DNA of 64,000 bases from Chryseobacterium gleum. GTDB taxonomy: Bacteria; Bacteroidota; Bacteroidia; Flavobacteriales; Weeksellaceae. Shown in pieces: positions 25,739-34,573 of the stretch; positions within the stretch are counted from its first letter, which is position 1; every line of letters begins with the position of its first letter. Location of the stretch: contig NZ_LR134289.1 in the NCBI RefSeq assembly GCF_900636535.1, positions 1,426,001-1,490,000 on the forward strand. The letters are read 5' to 3'. The notes below the pieces were generated by a model. The model searched no databases. It was not told the origin of the DNA and was given only the letters and a program-made list of their open reading frames with translations. A program made the position numbers and the translations under genes.

Positions 25739-25766
25739 TGTTTCTGAATTTTTAAATTGTTAATGA

Positions 25767-28271
25767 CTATTGATTTGAATTGTCCCGCCTTTGCATTGCG
25801 ATATGCTTAATGGCGAGTTCTACATTGCCGTCCAGTTCAGCAGCAAGCTGCATTACTTCCATTTTTTCGGTTTCTTCGGTCGTATAGGCGAGGTATTCCT
25901 CCAAACTAACTTCGGTGGCATAGACTGCCGAGTGCGTACCACCTAAGCCAATCCAAACCTCTTTGTAAAGTCGGCTTGCATCGTTGTTCATATTGATGGA
26001 AAGTACCTGCCCTTTCTCTTTGTCAGTAAGCCCCAACATCGCCTGTATATCATCAAACTTGTTCATATACTTGCGTTGGTCAAGCAGGATTTTACAGTCG
26101 GAGTTGTTGATGATACTTTCTTTGACAATAGGCGACTGGATGATGTCGTCCACTTCCTGCGTTACGACAATCGCTTCTCCAAAGAATTTGCGGACAGTCT
26201 TAAAAAGATACTTGATGTATTCTGCCATTCCCTCTTTGGCAATCGCTTTCCAAGCCTCCTCAATTAAGATGAGCTTGCGAATACCTTTCAGTCGGCGCAT
26301 CTTGTTGATGAACACCTCCATAATGATAATCGTAACTATGGGAAAGAGGATTTTGTGGTCTTTAATCGCATCAATTTCAAACACGATAAAGCGTTTGGAA
26401 AGCAGGTCTAACTGCTTGTTGGAGTTCAGCAAATAATCATACTCGCCACCCTTGTAATAGGGTTCGAGTACGTTCAGGAAATTGGCAATGTCAAAGTCCT
26501 TTTCCCTGACCTGCTTTTCTTCCAGTACCTTGCGGTAGCCGCCTTTTACATACTCATAGAAACCGTTGAATGACGGGTAAACATCTTCCGTTTTGATACG
26601 TTCGATATAACCGCTTACCGCATTGGAAAGGGCAACTTCTTCAGAACGGGTCGGCGGTTCATCATCACGTTTCCATAAGGTCAGTATCAGGGTTTTGATA
26701 CTTTCCCGCTTCTCAATGTCGAACACGCCATCATCTGTATAGAAAGGGTTAAAGGCAATCGGGTTATCTTCGGTATAAGTGAAGTAAACACCGTCTTCGC
26801 CTTTGGTCTTTCCTTTGATGAGTTCGCATAAGCCCTGATAAGAGTTACCCGTATCTACCAACAGTACGTGTGCGCCCTGTTCGTAATACTGCCGTACCAT
26901 ATGGTTTGTGAAGAACGATTTACCCGAACCCGATGGACCAAGTATAAACTTGTTCCGGTTCGTGATGATACCCCGTTTCATAGGCAGGTCGGAAATATCC
27001 AAATGGATAGGTTTTCCTGTAAGCCTGTCAGCCATCTTGATACCAAACGGCGAGGGCGAATTGTGGTAGTTGGTTTCTTCCGTGAAGAAGCACAGCGCAG
27101 GTTCGATAAAAGTGTAAAAACTTTCCTCACTAGGAAAGTCGCCCGCATTGCCCGGCATTCCTGCCCAATACAAAGTGGCTACGTCCGTTGTGTTGTGGCG
27201 TGGCTTACACTCCATCAGTGCCAATGCACTACCGCAATCGTTCTTTAGCTGCTTCAGTTCCGCAGGGTCTTCCGACCACGCCATAATGTTGAAGTGCGCA
27301 CGGATAGAAGACAGCCCGAAGCTGTGGGCTTCGTTCAGGTACTTTTCTATCCACTCTTTGTTGATTTGGTTGGCACGGCTGTACCTCGCCAGCGAGTGCA
27401 TATTCCGTGCGGACTTCTCAAACTTTTGCAGGTTGTCTTCGCTGTTATCCAAAAACAAATACTGGTTGTAGATGTGGTTGCAGCTTAACAACAAGCCCAC
27501 AGGCGCAGCGAATGATAAACGGCAGTCGCTACGGTCGGTAGATAGCTTTTCAAAACGGGTATCTGCCGATACCGTTCCGGGCAGGTCGTCCGTATCGGAA
27601 AGCGTGTGCAGGCACAACCTTTTGTTGCCGATACGGACTTCTTCACCTCCCAATGCGATGTCCTGCATTGGTGTTCCGGCTCCCCTCGATAGCGTGAGGT
27701 ACTGTTCCAGTAATCCCTGCGTATCGTCCGTGCCGATAATGTCCTCTTCGGTCAAACGTCGCAGGCTTACAAAACCGCTATCGTTCACGATACGCTCAAA
27801 CTGGGCGACCGCCTCCATAAAGCGGTGTATCGTTTCCTTGTTCCTGATTTCCTTCGGTATCAGCGTACCTTTGCAAAGCGAACTGAAGTTGCTTTGCATC
27901 CGCATTCTTTCCTTAGTGGTCTTCGTAAGAAACAGGTAACAGTAATGGTTTAAGAACGGTCGCTCGTTGAAATGGCGTTGGTAAGATTTCGATAAAAAAC
28001 TCTGGTCTTTTATTGCCAAATCGGGCGCATAACTTTCCTTGATGTACCAATCCTGTTTGTGAATGACCGTAAAATCAGGCAGGGTTTTAATAGCCTTGTG
28101 CCAGGCGGAATGTATCGCTTCGTACTCCGCAGAAGCTACCGTGAACAGTTCCGGCAAGCGTACTTCAAAGCAGGCGGTAATATCTGCATCTTTGGAAAGA
28201 ATGCAGTTGTTCTCTACTGCCAGCAACGGAAATTTGTTTTCCAGTGTGGTGGTCTTTGCTACATTTCTCAT
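25767..28271 (-). CDS. traG: TraG conjugation ATPase (VirB4-like)
   Basis: 834 aa. The N-terminal domain (1-420) carries LLSCNHIYNQYLFLDNSEDNLQKFEKSARNMHSL. The P-loop NTPase domain has Walker A GPSGSGKSFF (about 445-455), Walker B LILIEEAWKAI (about 665-675) and a late RxxN-type helix. It powers pilus assembly and DNA transfer at the inner membrane. The ATG overlaps the TraF stop (ATGA), indicating coupling. No damage visible. Confidence 0.95.
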   Translation of the reverse strand: MRNVAKTTTLENKFPLLAVENNCILSKDADITACFEVRLPELFTVASAEYEAIHSAWHKAIKTLPDFTVIHKQDWYIKESYAPDLAIKDQSFLSKSYQRHFNERPFLNHYCYLFLTKTTKERMRMQSNFSSLCKGTLIPKEIRNKETIHRFMEAVAQFERIVNDSGFVSLRRLTEEDIIGTDDTQGLLEQYLTLSRGAGTPMQDIALGGEEVRIGNKRLCLHTLSDTDDLPGTVSADTRFEKLSTDRSDCRLSFAAPVGLLLSCNHIYNQYLFLDNSEDNLQKFEKSARNMHSLARYSRANQINKEWIEKYLNEAHSFGLSSIRAHFNIMAWSEDPAELKQLKNDCGSALALMECKPRHNTTDVATLYWAGMPGNAGDFPSEESFYTFIEPALCFFTEETNYHNSPSPFGIKMADRLTGKPIHLDISDLPMKRGIITNRNKFILGPSGSGKSFFTNHMVRQYYEQGAHVLLVDTGNSYQGLCELIKGKTKGEDGVYFTYTEDNPIAFNPFYTDDGVFDIEKRESIKTLILTLWKRDDEPPTRSEEVALSNAVSGYIERIKTEDVYPSFNGFYEYVKGGYRKVLEEKQVREKDFDIANFLNVLEPYYKGGEYDYLLNSNKQLDLLSKRFIVFEIDAIKDHKILFPIVTIIIMEVFINKMRRLKGIRKLILIEEAWKAIAKEGMAEYIKYLFKTVRKFFGEAIVVTQEVDDIIQSPIVKESIINNSDCKILLDQRKYMNKFDDIQAMLGLTDKEKGQVLSINMNNDASRLYKEVWIGLGGTHSAVYATEVSLEEYLAYTTEETEKMEVMQLAAELDGNVELAIKHIAMQRRDNSNQ

Positions 28272-28597
28272 ACGGCATTCTGTTTAGGAGTGAATTTTAA
28301 ATAGCGGTGTACAGGCTTGCGGCAGATGATGTAGCGAGGATGCCTTTTATTGGCTGCAATTTTCATCAGCCCGTGTTCGCCATACTTGCGGTTCAGCGAA
28401 AAGGTCTGCCATACGATGAGCGAAGCACCACCTGCTCCGAGGAACAGGCAGATGTAAGAATTGACGCCTGCCATATACAGTATCATCACAAGGATGAGCG
28501 TACCGAGCAGCCCGCCTGCGAAAATGAACAGGTATTGTGCTTTCAGCCCTTTAAATTCCACCGTCCTGCCGATGCCTTTGTTGATATTGTAATTCAT
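28268..28597 (-). CDS. traF: Conjugative transfer protein TraF (DUF4133)
   Basis: 109 aa from ATG 28597 (MNYNINKGIGRTVEFKGLKAQYLFIFAGG); an ORF open to 28672 would run into traE and lacks family sequence there. Two TM helices (about 23-41 and 46-63) followed by a basic segment. DUF4133 protein, VirB3-like inner-membrane protein next to the VirB4-like TraG. Confidence 0.88.
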   Translation of the reverse strand: MNYNINKGIGRTVEFKGLKAQYLFIFAGGLLGTLILVMILYMAGVNSYICLFLGAGGASLIVWQTFSLNRKYGEHGLMKIAANKRHPRYIICRKPVHRYLKFTPKQNAV

Positions 28598-28608
28598 AAG
28601 GCAAAGGA

Positions 28609-28914
28609 TTAAAGGAAGAATGAACGCAGGATGGTAGCGGCAACAATCAGGAAGATACACGCACCGAACCACGAAGCTGCAGTCTTACTCGTGTCGGGGT
28701 CGCCGGAACTGAATTTGTTGTACACCTTAACGCCCCCGATTAACCCGACTACCGCACCGATGGCGTAGATTAACTGCGTTGCGGGGTCGAAATAAGAGGT
28801 TACCATTTGGGTAGCCTCGTTGATACCTGCCGAGCCGTTTCCCTGTGCGAACGCACCAATTGCTGACAGCATTGCCAAGGCTGCCAGCCAAACTTTTTTT
28901 CTCTGTTTTTCCAT
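28609..28914 (-). CDS. traE: Conjugative transfer protein TraE (DUF4134, VirB2-like)
   Basis: 101 aa: signal-like N-terminus (KKVWLAALAMLSAIGAFAQG), a short loop, two TM helices (ATQLIYAIGAVVGLIGGVKVYNKF and SWFGACIFLIVAATILRSFFL). DUF4134 is taken as the pilin-like VirB2 equivalent. It is the first gene of the traE-Q operon here, separated from traD by the 5.3-kb plus-strand defence insert. Confidence 0.9.
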   Translation of the reverse strand: MEKQRKKVWLAALAMLSAIGAFAQGNGSAGINEATQMVTSYFDPATQLIYAIGAVVGLIGGVKVYNKFSSGDPDTSKTAASWFGACIFLIVAATILRSFFL

Positions 28915-29006
28915 AATTGAAACACATTAATTTGTTACTGTTTATCCCGCACCTTGCGAGCTTTCGGGACAAATGTCTTGTGGAAAAAGAGGCGTTATGA
29001 GAAAGT

Positions 29007-29046
29007 GGCAGTCAAAGGAAGTGTTTGGCTGTGAGTGGCTTTGCAA
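29007..29046 (+). promoter_or_regulatory. GGC-decamer array E, upstream of traE
   Basis: GG at 29007, 29017, 29027 and 29037, exact 10-bp steps. Units include GGCAGTCAAA and GGAAGTGTTT. It lies 93 bp upstream of the traE ATG and is oriented opposite to it. The rest of the 28915-29257 gap holds the weak hairpin and the controller promoter described next. Confidence 0.7.
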
Positions 29047-29061
29047 CAAGCATTTGAGCAT

Positions 29062-29089
29062 AAAAAAAAGCCAAACTTTTTACGGTTTG
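29062..29089 (-). terminator. Weak minus-strand terminator before traE
   Basis: On the minus strand CAAAC / GTTTG with an A-rich loop, then GC and eight Ts. The stem is only 5 bp. It would stop transcription coming from the traA-D side or from antisense of the defence insert. Confidence 0.4.
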
Positions 29090-29195
29090 AGGTTACGTTT
29101 CAATAATAACTATTATGGATTTTGCACTTTTATTCTATAGAAGCGGTTATCTGTCACTCAAAACGAGCCAAAATCCAAAGTTTATAGCTGAAAGC

Positions 29196-29226
29196 TTTCG
29201 CAAACGAAACCAAATTAGTAGATTTG
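29196..29226 (+). promoter_or_regulatory. Promoter and operator of the controller gene
   Basis: The -7 box TAGATTTG (29219-29226) has a TTTC-type -33 at 29196-29199. The inverted repeat TTTCG-CAAA-CGAAA (29196-29209) overlaps the -33, as expected for autorepression by a controller (C) protein. Confidence 0.55.
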
Positions 29227-29257
29227 CCAAAAGTGTCAAGAAATAAATTTCAAGATT

Positions 29258-29584
29258 ATGAAAGAAACATTTGGCGAATATATTCACAAGCTAAGATTAG
29301 ATAATGGTTTAACATTAACTAAACTTGCGGCTGCATTAGACATAGACCAATCTACCTTATCAAAAATTGAAAACGGTAAAAGAAATGTACCTGCTGAAAT
29401 AATACCGAAACTTTCAGCATTTTTCAGTCTTGACTTAAAAAAATTAGAACACGAGTATCTAAGCGAAAGAATTGCAGAATTAATTTATCCGGAGGAGGAA
29501 ACTCAAAAGCTATTTTTAGCTGCTGAGGAGAAAGCAAAATATATGAGAATTAAAAACCAACATCAAAGTACACTCAAGTTTTAA
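29258..29584 (+). CDS. XRE-family controller protein of the R-M system
   Basis: 108 aa. HTH at residues 8-62: YIHKLRLDNGLTLTKLAAALDIDQSTLSKIENGKR. Directly upstream (2 bp) of the cytosine methylase. Size, place and an inverted repeat in its own promoter fit a C protein that delays endonuclease expression when the element enters a new host. The C-terminal 45 residues are helical and of unknown role. Confidence 0.8.
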   Translation: MKETFGEYIHKLRLDNGLTLTKLAAALDIDQSTLSKIENGKRNVPAEIIPKLSAFFSLDLKKLEHEYLSERIAELIYPEEETQKLFLAAEEKAKYMRIKNQHQSTLKF

Positions 29585-29586
29585 TT

Positions 29587-30642
29587 ATGGTAGGAGCATC
29601 ATTATTTTCAAGTGCAGGCATAGCAGAAACTTACTTTGAAGAAGTAGGAATTAATATTATCGCTGCTAACGAATTGGTTCAGGAAAGAGCTGACCTATAT
29701 CAGGCATTGTATCCAAATTCTAAAATGATTGCAGGTAGCATTTTAGACGATAAGATTTTTAAAACACTCGTAGAAAGTACCCCTGAAAAATTAGACTTTC
29801 TAATTGCTTCACCACCTTGTCAAGGAATGAGTGTTGCAGGAAAAAATCGGAATATTGAGCAAATGCTTAAAGATGAAAGGAATTATCTTGTTTTTAAAAT
29901 AATTGATTTCATTAAATTAAAATCTCCCGATTTTGTACTGATAGAAAATGTACCAACATTTTTTAAGATGGTTTTGCCATACCAAAATCAACATTTAAAA
30001 GTAATAGAGATTTTAAATCTATTATTCGGCAAAGAATACAAAATTGAAGCTAATGTGTATGATGCTTCTGAATATGGTGTTGCTCAAAGACGGACAAGAG
30101 CAATCATAAAATTGTACCGAAAAGACAAAAAATGGGGACAACCTATAAAGTCTGAAAAGCAAATAACAGTCGAAGAAAAGATTGGTTTTTTACCAAGTAT
30201 TGAGGCAGGAGAACAGTCAAAAATAAAATGGCATTTTGCCCGAAAACATTCGGATAATCACGTACTGTGGATGAAGCATACCCCAACAGGAAAAACTGCT
30301 TTTGAAAATGAAGAATACTTTCCTATAAAATCTAATGGAGAAAAAATAAAAAGTTACAATACCACATACCGACGAATTAAATGGGATGAACCCGCTCCCA
30401 CCATTACAATGCGAAATGATGCAATCAGTTCACAATTGAATGTGCATCCAGGAAGAAAATTAAAAAACGGAACTTATTCTGATGCAAGAGTTTTAACACC
30501 TTTGGAGTTAATGTTGTTGTCCTCTCTTCCACAAAATTGGAATATCCCGGATAATACACCTGAATTACTTATTAGAAAATGTATTGGAGAATGTATTCCG
30601 CCTTTGTTAATTAAAAATATTGTTGCTCAAATAAATCAATAA
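29587..30642 (+). CDS. DNA cytosine-5 methyltransferase (type II)
   Basis: 351 aa. Motif IV SPPCQG with catalytic Cys78, motif VI ENVP (about 118-121), motif VIII QRRTRA, and the C-terminal motif X-like region LLIRKCIGECIPPLLIKNI. The N-terminal motif I is a variant (LFSSAGIAE). It methylates carbon 5 of cytosine within the recognition site to protect the host. Encoded directly before the nuclease gene (1-bp gap). Confidence 0.9.
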   Translation: MVGASLFSSAGIAETYFEEVGINIIAANELVQERADLYQALYPNSKMIAGSILDDKIFKTLVESTPEKLDFLIASPPCQGMSVAGKNRNIEQMLKDERNYLVFKIIDFIKLKSPDFVLIENVPTFFKMVLPYQNQHLKVIEILNLLFGKEYKIEANVYDASEYGVAQRRTRAIIKLYRKDKKWGQPIKSEKQITVEEKIGFLPSIEAGEQSKIKWHFARKHSDNHVLWMKHTPTGKTAFENEEYFPIKSNGEKIKSYNTTYRRIKWDEPAPTITMRNDAISSQLNVHPGRKLKNGTYSDARVLTPLELMLLSSLPQNWNIPDNTPELLIRKCIGECIPPLLIKNIVAQINQ

Positions 30643-30643
30643 T

Positions 30644-32092
30644 ATGACTTTACGAATTGATAGTAAGAAATGGATTTTATACAGACATACAAGAGATTTT
30701 GAAAAACTTTGTGTTGTTGCTGAATTTTTGAAGTCATACACCAAGACAGGAATTTCAAAAGATGAGAAAGCGCAATTAAATTCAAAGTTACGTGAGTTAG
30801 GTTTGTATAGCGAAAGAAATCCTGAATTACCGCTTGATGCGATAAACCATAAAATCAATCAGCTTTCATATTATATGTTTGGCTACCAAGCCAAGGTTGA
30901 TGGGCAAGACCGTTTTTTATTTAGTCCGCTTGGAAACTTATTTTTGAAAAACGTTGGGGATAAAGAGAAAATAGCCAAAATATTTCTTACAATGCTTTGG
31001 GCTGTACAATATCCCCATCCACATAGCGGAACGGATAGCGAATTTCAGCTTTATCCATTTCGTTTGATTTATAAATTGCTTTCAGAACCAAAACTATCTA
31101 ACAAACTTTATGCTTTTGAGGTTGCGTACGTTGTTGTGTTTCTCAAAGAAGCTACTCAAAAAACATATGATGTCTTAATAAATGAATTATTAGCATTAAG
31201 AAAGTTTTCAGATGAAGAAATTGCTCAAAAATTTCAAGAAGACAGACACGCTTATGTGAACTCTGCTTATGAATGGGATTATTACGTTTCAAGTCTGTTT
31301 GAAAGTGCAGGTGTATTGAACAAACGAGAGGGAATTGTTATAACCAAACTACAACACGGAACAACCAATACTTTTAGGAAAATAACAAGAAACGAGGTTG
31401 CAATTCCTGAAAATTTAAAACAGTTAGTTCAGCAATTAGAAAATGAATATTCTTTTTTAGCAAAGCCTCTGTTGCTTAACGACCCTGAACGTTTGAAAAT
31501 TGATGTTATTAAGGAAATTTACAGTTTTTACCCTAAGACACTTTTAGTTGAAATTGGCGAAGTAGCTGATGATATAAAATTTGAATTGCTTAATCTTCCG
31601 AAAATTATAGAACAATACGCAAACAATAACGAAGGAGCGGAAGCATATCTTTTTGAAGATGCTTTGACAGATGGTTTCAATATGTTCTACAATATAGAAG
31701 CCGAAAAAGTAGGCGGAGCAGGAAACACTGATTTGGAATGCCTGTATATTCCTAAAAAGAAAAAATTCGCCGTTGATGCCAAGTCGACCAAAAACAAACT
31801 TTCGGGTGTAAATGCTGGAAGATTAGAAGGGCACCGAGAAAAAATTGGGGGAGCTTACACAATTGTAGTTACGCCAAGATATGTTCCAGCGGTACTTCAA
31901 GATATTCGCACAAGTCCGATTGTAATTATTCGGGCAAACACTTTTTCGGAATATTTATACAACTGTATTGATAATGACGTGAGAGAAATTGACTACGAAG
32001 ATTTTGATAATATCATCGTCAATAATCTTGGAAAAGACATCAGTAAAAACATTTCGGACCTGACTATTTCAAGGTTTGCAGCAAAAAATTAA
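30644..32092 (+). CDS. Type II restriction endonuclease (PD-(D/E)xK)
   Basis: 482 aa. The C-terminal catalytic site reads GGAGNTDLECLYIPKKK then VDAKSTKN: Asp363, Asp378, Lys380, a D-x14-D-x-K pattern as in FokI-type cleavage domains. The long N-terminal part (1-330) would recognise the target. Flanked by a C5 methylase and an amino-methylase, so an asymmetric, type IIS-like site is likely. Specificity cannot be read from sequence. AT-rich like its neighbours. Confidence 0.78.
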   Translation: MTLRIDSKKWILYRHTRDFEKLCVVAEFLKSYTKTGISKDEKAQLNSKLRELGLYSERNPELPLDAINHKINQLSYYMFGYQAKVDGQDRFLFSPLGNLFLKNVGDKEKIAKIFLTMLWAVQYPHPHSGTDSEFQLYPFRLIYKLLSEPKLSNKLYAFEVAYVVVFLKEATQKTYDVLINELLALRKFSDEEIAQKFQEDRHAYVNSAYEWDYYVSSLFESAGVLNKREGIVITKLQHGTTNTFRKITRNEVAIPENLKQLVQQLENEYSFLAKPLLLNDPERLKIDVIKEIYSFYPKTLLVEIGEVADDIKFELLNLPKIIEQYANNNEGAEAYLFEDALTDGFNMFYNIEAEKVGGAGNTDLECLYIPKKKKFAVDAKSTKNKLSGVNAGRLEGHREKIGGAYTIVVTPRYVPAVLQDIRTSPIVIIRANTFSEYLYNCIDNDVREIDYEDFDNIIVNNLGKDISKNISDLTISRFAAKN

Positions 32093-32100
32093 AACTTACG

Positions 32101-32862
32101 ATGATTACAATTACGAGAGAAAATAATATGGAATTAATGGCAAGATATCCAGACAACTATTTTGACCTTGCCATAGTCGACCCACCTTATGGGATTTTAA
32201 ACAAAACAAAAAGAGGTGGCGACTACAAATTTAATATGGATGAGTACAGTCAATGGGATGTAAAACCCAATGATGATTACTTTAATGAGTTACTTCGGGT
32301 TTCAAAAAATCAGATTATTTGGGGAGGAAACTATTTCGGACAACTTTGGCTAAAAAGCGAATACAACAAAGGGTTTATTATTTGGGATAAAAACCAACCC
32401 GAAACATTGAATAATTTTTCAATGGCAGAAATGGCTTGGTCATCATTAGACAAGCCTTCAAAAATTTTCAGATTTAGTGTAAGAAAAAATAGAAATAAAA
32501 TCCACCCAACACAAAAACCAGTAGAGCTTTACGAATGGCTTTTGAAAATGTATGCTAATCAAGGAGATAAAATCTTAGATACTCATTTGGGAAGTGGAAC
32601 AATTGCAATTGCGTGTTATAATGCAGGATTGAGTTTGACAGCTTGCGAAATTAGCGAAACCTACTATTTAAAAGCATTAGATAAGATAAAGGAAGTCATT
32701 CCCGAAAGTGCAATCCATACGAATGATTTAGATGCTTTTTCTCTGACATTTCCCGAGCAAACAAAATCGAAAAACGGATTATATAAACAATATCAAGAAC
32801 AGGTAGAACAATTGAGATTATTTAAAGAAGAACGAGCAAAGTACTATGCAGGTGTGAGATAG
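32101..32862 (+). CDS. DNA amino-methyltransferase (N6-adenine or N4-cytosine, beta class)
   Basis: 253 aa. Catalytic motif DPPY at residues 27-30 precedes the target region, and the SAM-binding motif (THLGSGTIAIAC, about 160-171) comes near the C-terminus, the beta-class order. HPTQKPVELYEWLLK is present. It starts 8 bp after the nuclease. Protects the second strand of an asymmetric site together with the C5 methylase. Whether it makes m6A or m4C cannot be decided; DPPY alone favours m6A. Confidence 0.87.
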   Translation: MITITRENNMELMARYPDNYFDLAIVDPPYGILNKTKRGGDYKFNMDEYSQWDVKPNDDYFNELLRVSKNQIIWGGNYFGQLWLKSEYNKGFIIWDKNQPETLNNFSMAEMAWSSLDKPSKIFRFSVRKNRNKIHPTQKPVELYEWLLKMYANQGDKILDTHLGSGTIAIACYNAGLSLTACEISETYYLKALDKIKEVIPESAIHTNDLDAFSLTFPEQTKSKNGLYKQYQEQVEQLRLFKEERAKYYAGVR

Positions 32863-32892
32863 TTCCCATATAGCCATCTCCAAAATAATGTA

Positions 32893-33483
32893 ATGAAAAA
32901 AGTAAAACTAAATAATATCGCAATTTTTGTGTTGTTCATTACATCATATATTCCGTTGTTTGGATTATTGATTTTGCGACAAGTCAAGCAAAATATTGAT
33001 TATTTGAATTTTGGAGGTTTTAGTCAAGAAAGTGTATTTCTGGCTTTAGCAAAATTTGGGTTAAGCGTTTTTCTTTTTCTTACTGCAATATTCGGTTATA
33101 TAGGGCTGAAATTTTTATTGATAAATTTAGATATAAAAAAATCAAATGGAGAGCTTGTAAAAGTCGTTGAAGTAGAAAACAAGAATAGTGAAAGCATCAG
33201 TTACATCTCAACTTACATTGTTCCCTTCATCTTCCAAGACACAAATAACTTATTTGACATTACGTCGATTTTCATTGTCTTGATAATCATATTTTTCATT
33301 TATACAAAATCAAATATGATTGTAATAAATCCAATATTGAGTATTACTCATACCCTTTACCAAATTGATTACAACAAGAAGAGCCAAACAAAAAAAGCTC
33401 TTTTGATAACAAAAGATGAAGATTTGGAAAGCGGGCAAGAAATAAAAATAAACTTAATTACGAAAAATATTTATTATGGATAA
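32893..33483 (+). CDS. kwaA: KwaA-like membrane protein (Kiwa defence)
   Basis: 196 aa with about four TM helices: IAIFVLFITSYIPLFGLLIL (8-27), FLALAKFGLSVFLFLTAIFGYIG (about 49-72), YISTYIVPFIF (about 103-113) and IFIVLIIIFFIYT (about 125-137), and a polar C-terminal tail. The size and topology fit KwaA, the membrane sensor of Kiwa. The next gene, overlapping by 8 bp, looks like KwaB (DUF4868), which is the main reason for the call. On its own the sequence is too divergent for certainty. Confidence 0.68.
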   Translation: MKKVKLNNIAIFVLFITSYIPLFGLLILRQVKQNIDYLNFGGFSQESVFLALAKFGLSVFLFLTAIFGYIGLKFLLINLDIKKSNGELVKVVEVENKNSESISYISTYIVPFIFQDTNNLFDITSIFIVLIIIFFIYTKSNMIVINPILSITHTLYQIDYNKKSQTKKALLITKDEDLESGQEIKINLITKNIYYG

Positions 33484-34495
33484 ATCCATTTTGGTCGATA
33501 TAATTGGTCAGGCAAGTGCGGAAAACTTAAAGATGTATTTTGTCACTCGTATTCTCAAAGAAGGAATGAAAGCTAACGCACGTGTTTTGGAAAAGTTTGA
33601 CTTTAAAGTTTATCAGATAGAGATTACGGATGAAGTAAGAAACTATCTTTATGAACTTTCATTGAAACAGTTCAAAAAAATTCAGGATAATGAAGATTTA
33701 AACTTTTTCGATTATGATGTCATAGCTGACGAAACAGAACATCTGTTTACTTATCAAATGCAGAATAAAGTTGGCTCTTTTTCAGACGTTGTTTATAACC
33801 AATTAAACCAAAGCCCACCGAAAATCACAGATTTAAACGATATACTCCAAGATGAAACTCTTTGGGCATATTGTGTCGAGTTTGAAATTGACAGTAATAA
33901 ATCTTTTTATACATTTAGAAAAATATCCCCCGGAAAAGTAGGAGTGGAAAAGGAAAAAGACGGAGAAAAGAAAAGCTTAGGCAGTCAGATAAGGACTTTT
34001 TTTGACACCAATACCAATACACTTTCATTGCTAAAAAGCGATACTGTTTATTTAGACAAACAAATAGATTGTATCTTTTATGAAGAAACTTTTTACGTAT
34101 TGAAGAAATTTTACTTTGAGCAACTTGTCGGATTACAAGAAGAATATAAGAAGAGAGCGGAAGACGTAGCAACATCAATATCTAAACATCAGTGTTTTGG
34201 AGATATTAAGCTTCTAACTGATAAAATAGAAACAAAAGCTTCTATTCATAAAAAGTTGATGAAGTTGGAAAAATTAGGAAATCTAAATTCTTTAACTTCT
34301 AAAAACATAAAAAAGTTGGAAACATTGGGTAAAAAGAAAAAAGCACCGATAAACTTAAAAGATGGTAAAATCCAATTTGAAACGGAAGAAGATATAGATA
34401 ATGTGGTCAAACTATTATGTGACTATTTCAAAACTGGAGATTATTCAGGTAAGCCCTACGGAACATACGCAGGTAAGTTACAAGTGACGGAATAA
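33476..34495 (+). CDS. kwaB: KwaB-like protein with DUF4868 (Kiwa defence)
   Basis: 339 aa soluble protein. The pattern FDFKVYQIEITDEVRNYLYELSLKQFKKI, then WAYCVEFEI ... YTFRKISPGK, and DKQIDCIFYEETFYVLKKFYFEQL is that of DUF4868. KwaB partners membrane KwaA in Kiwa, where it acts on phage DNA processes. Its ATG overlaps the kwaA stop region by 8 bp. It closes the plus-strand insert and lies tail-to-tail with traD. Confidence 0.75.
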   Translation: MDKSILVDIIGQASAENLKMYFVTRILKEGMKANARVLEKFDFKVYQIEITDEVRNYLYELSLKQFKKIQDNEDLNFFDYDVIADETEHLFTYQMQNKVGSFSDVVYNQLNQSPPKITDLNDILQDETLWAYCVEFEIDSNKSFYTFRKISPGKVGVEKEKDGEKKSLGSQIRTFFDTNTNTLSLLKSDTVYLDKQIDCIFYEETFYVLKKFYFEQLVGLQEEYKKRAEDVATSISKHQCFGDIKLLTDKIETKASIHKKLMKLEKLGNLNSLTSKNIKKLETLGKKKKAPINLKDGKIQFETEEDIDNVVKLLCDYFKTGDYSGKPYGTYAGKLQVTE

Positions 34496-34573
34496 TGTTG
34501 TCATTTCTCACAAGAGGCATAATAAGATAATGTCACACTAATACTCAGTTATACTCCTAAAAAAAAGGGAAGT

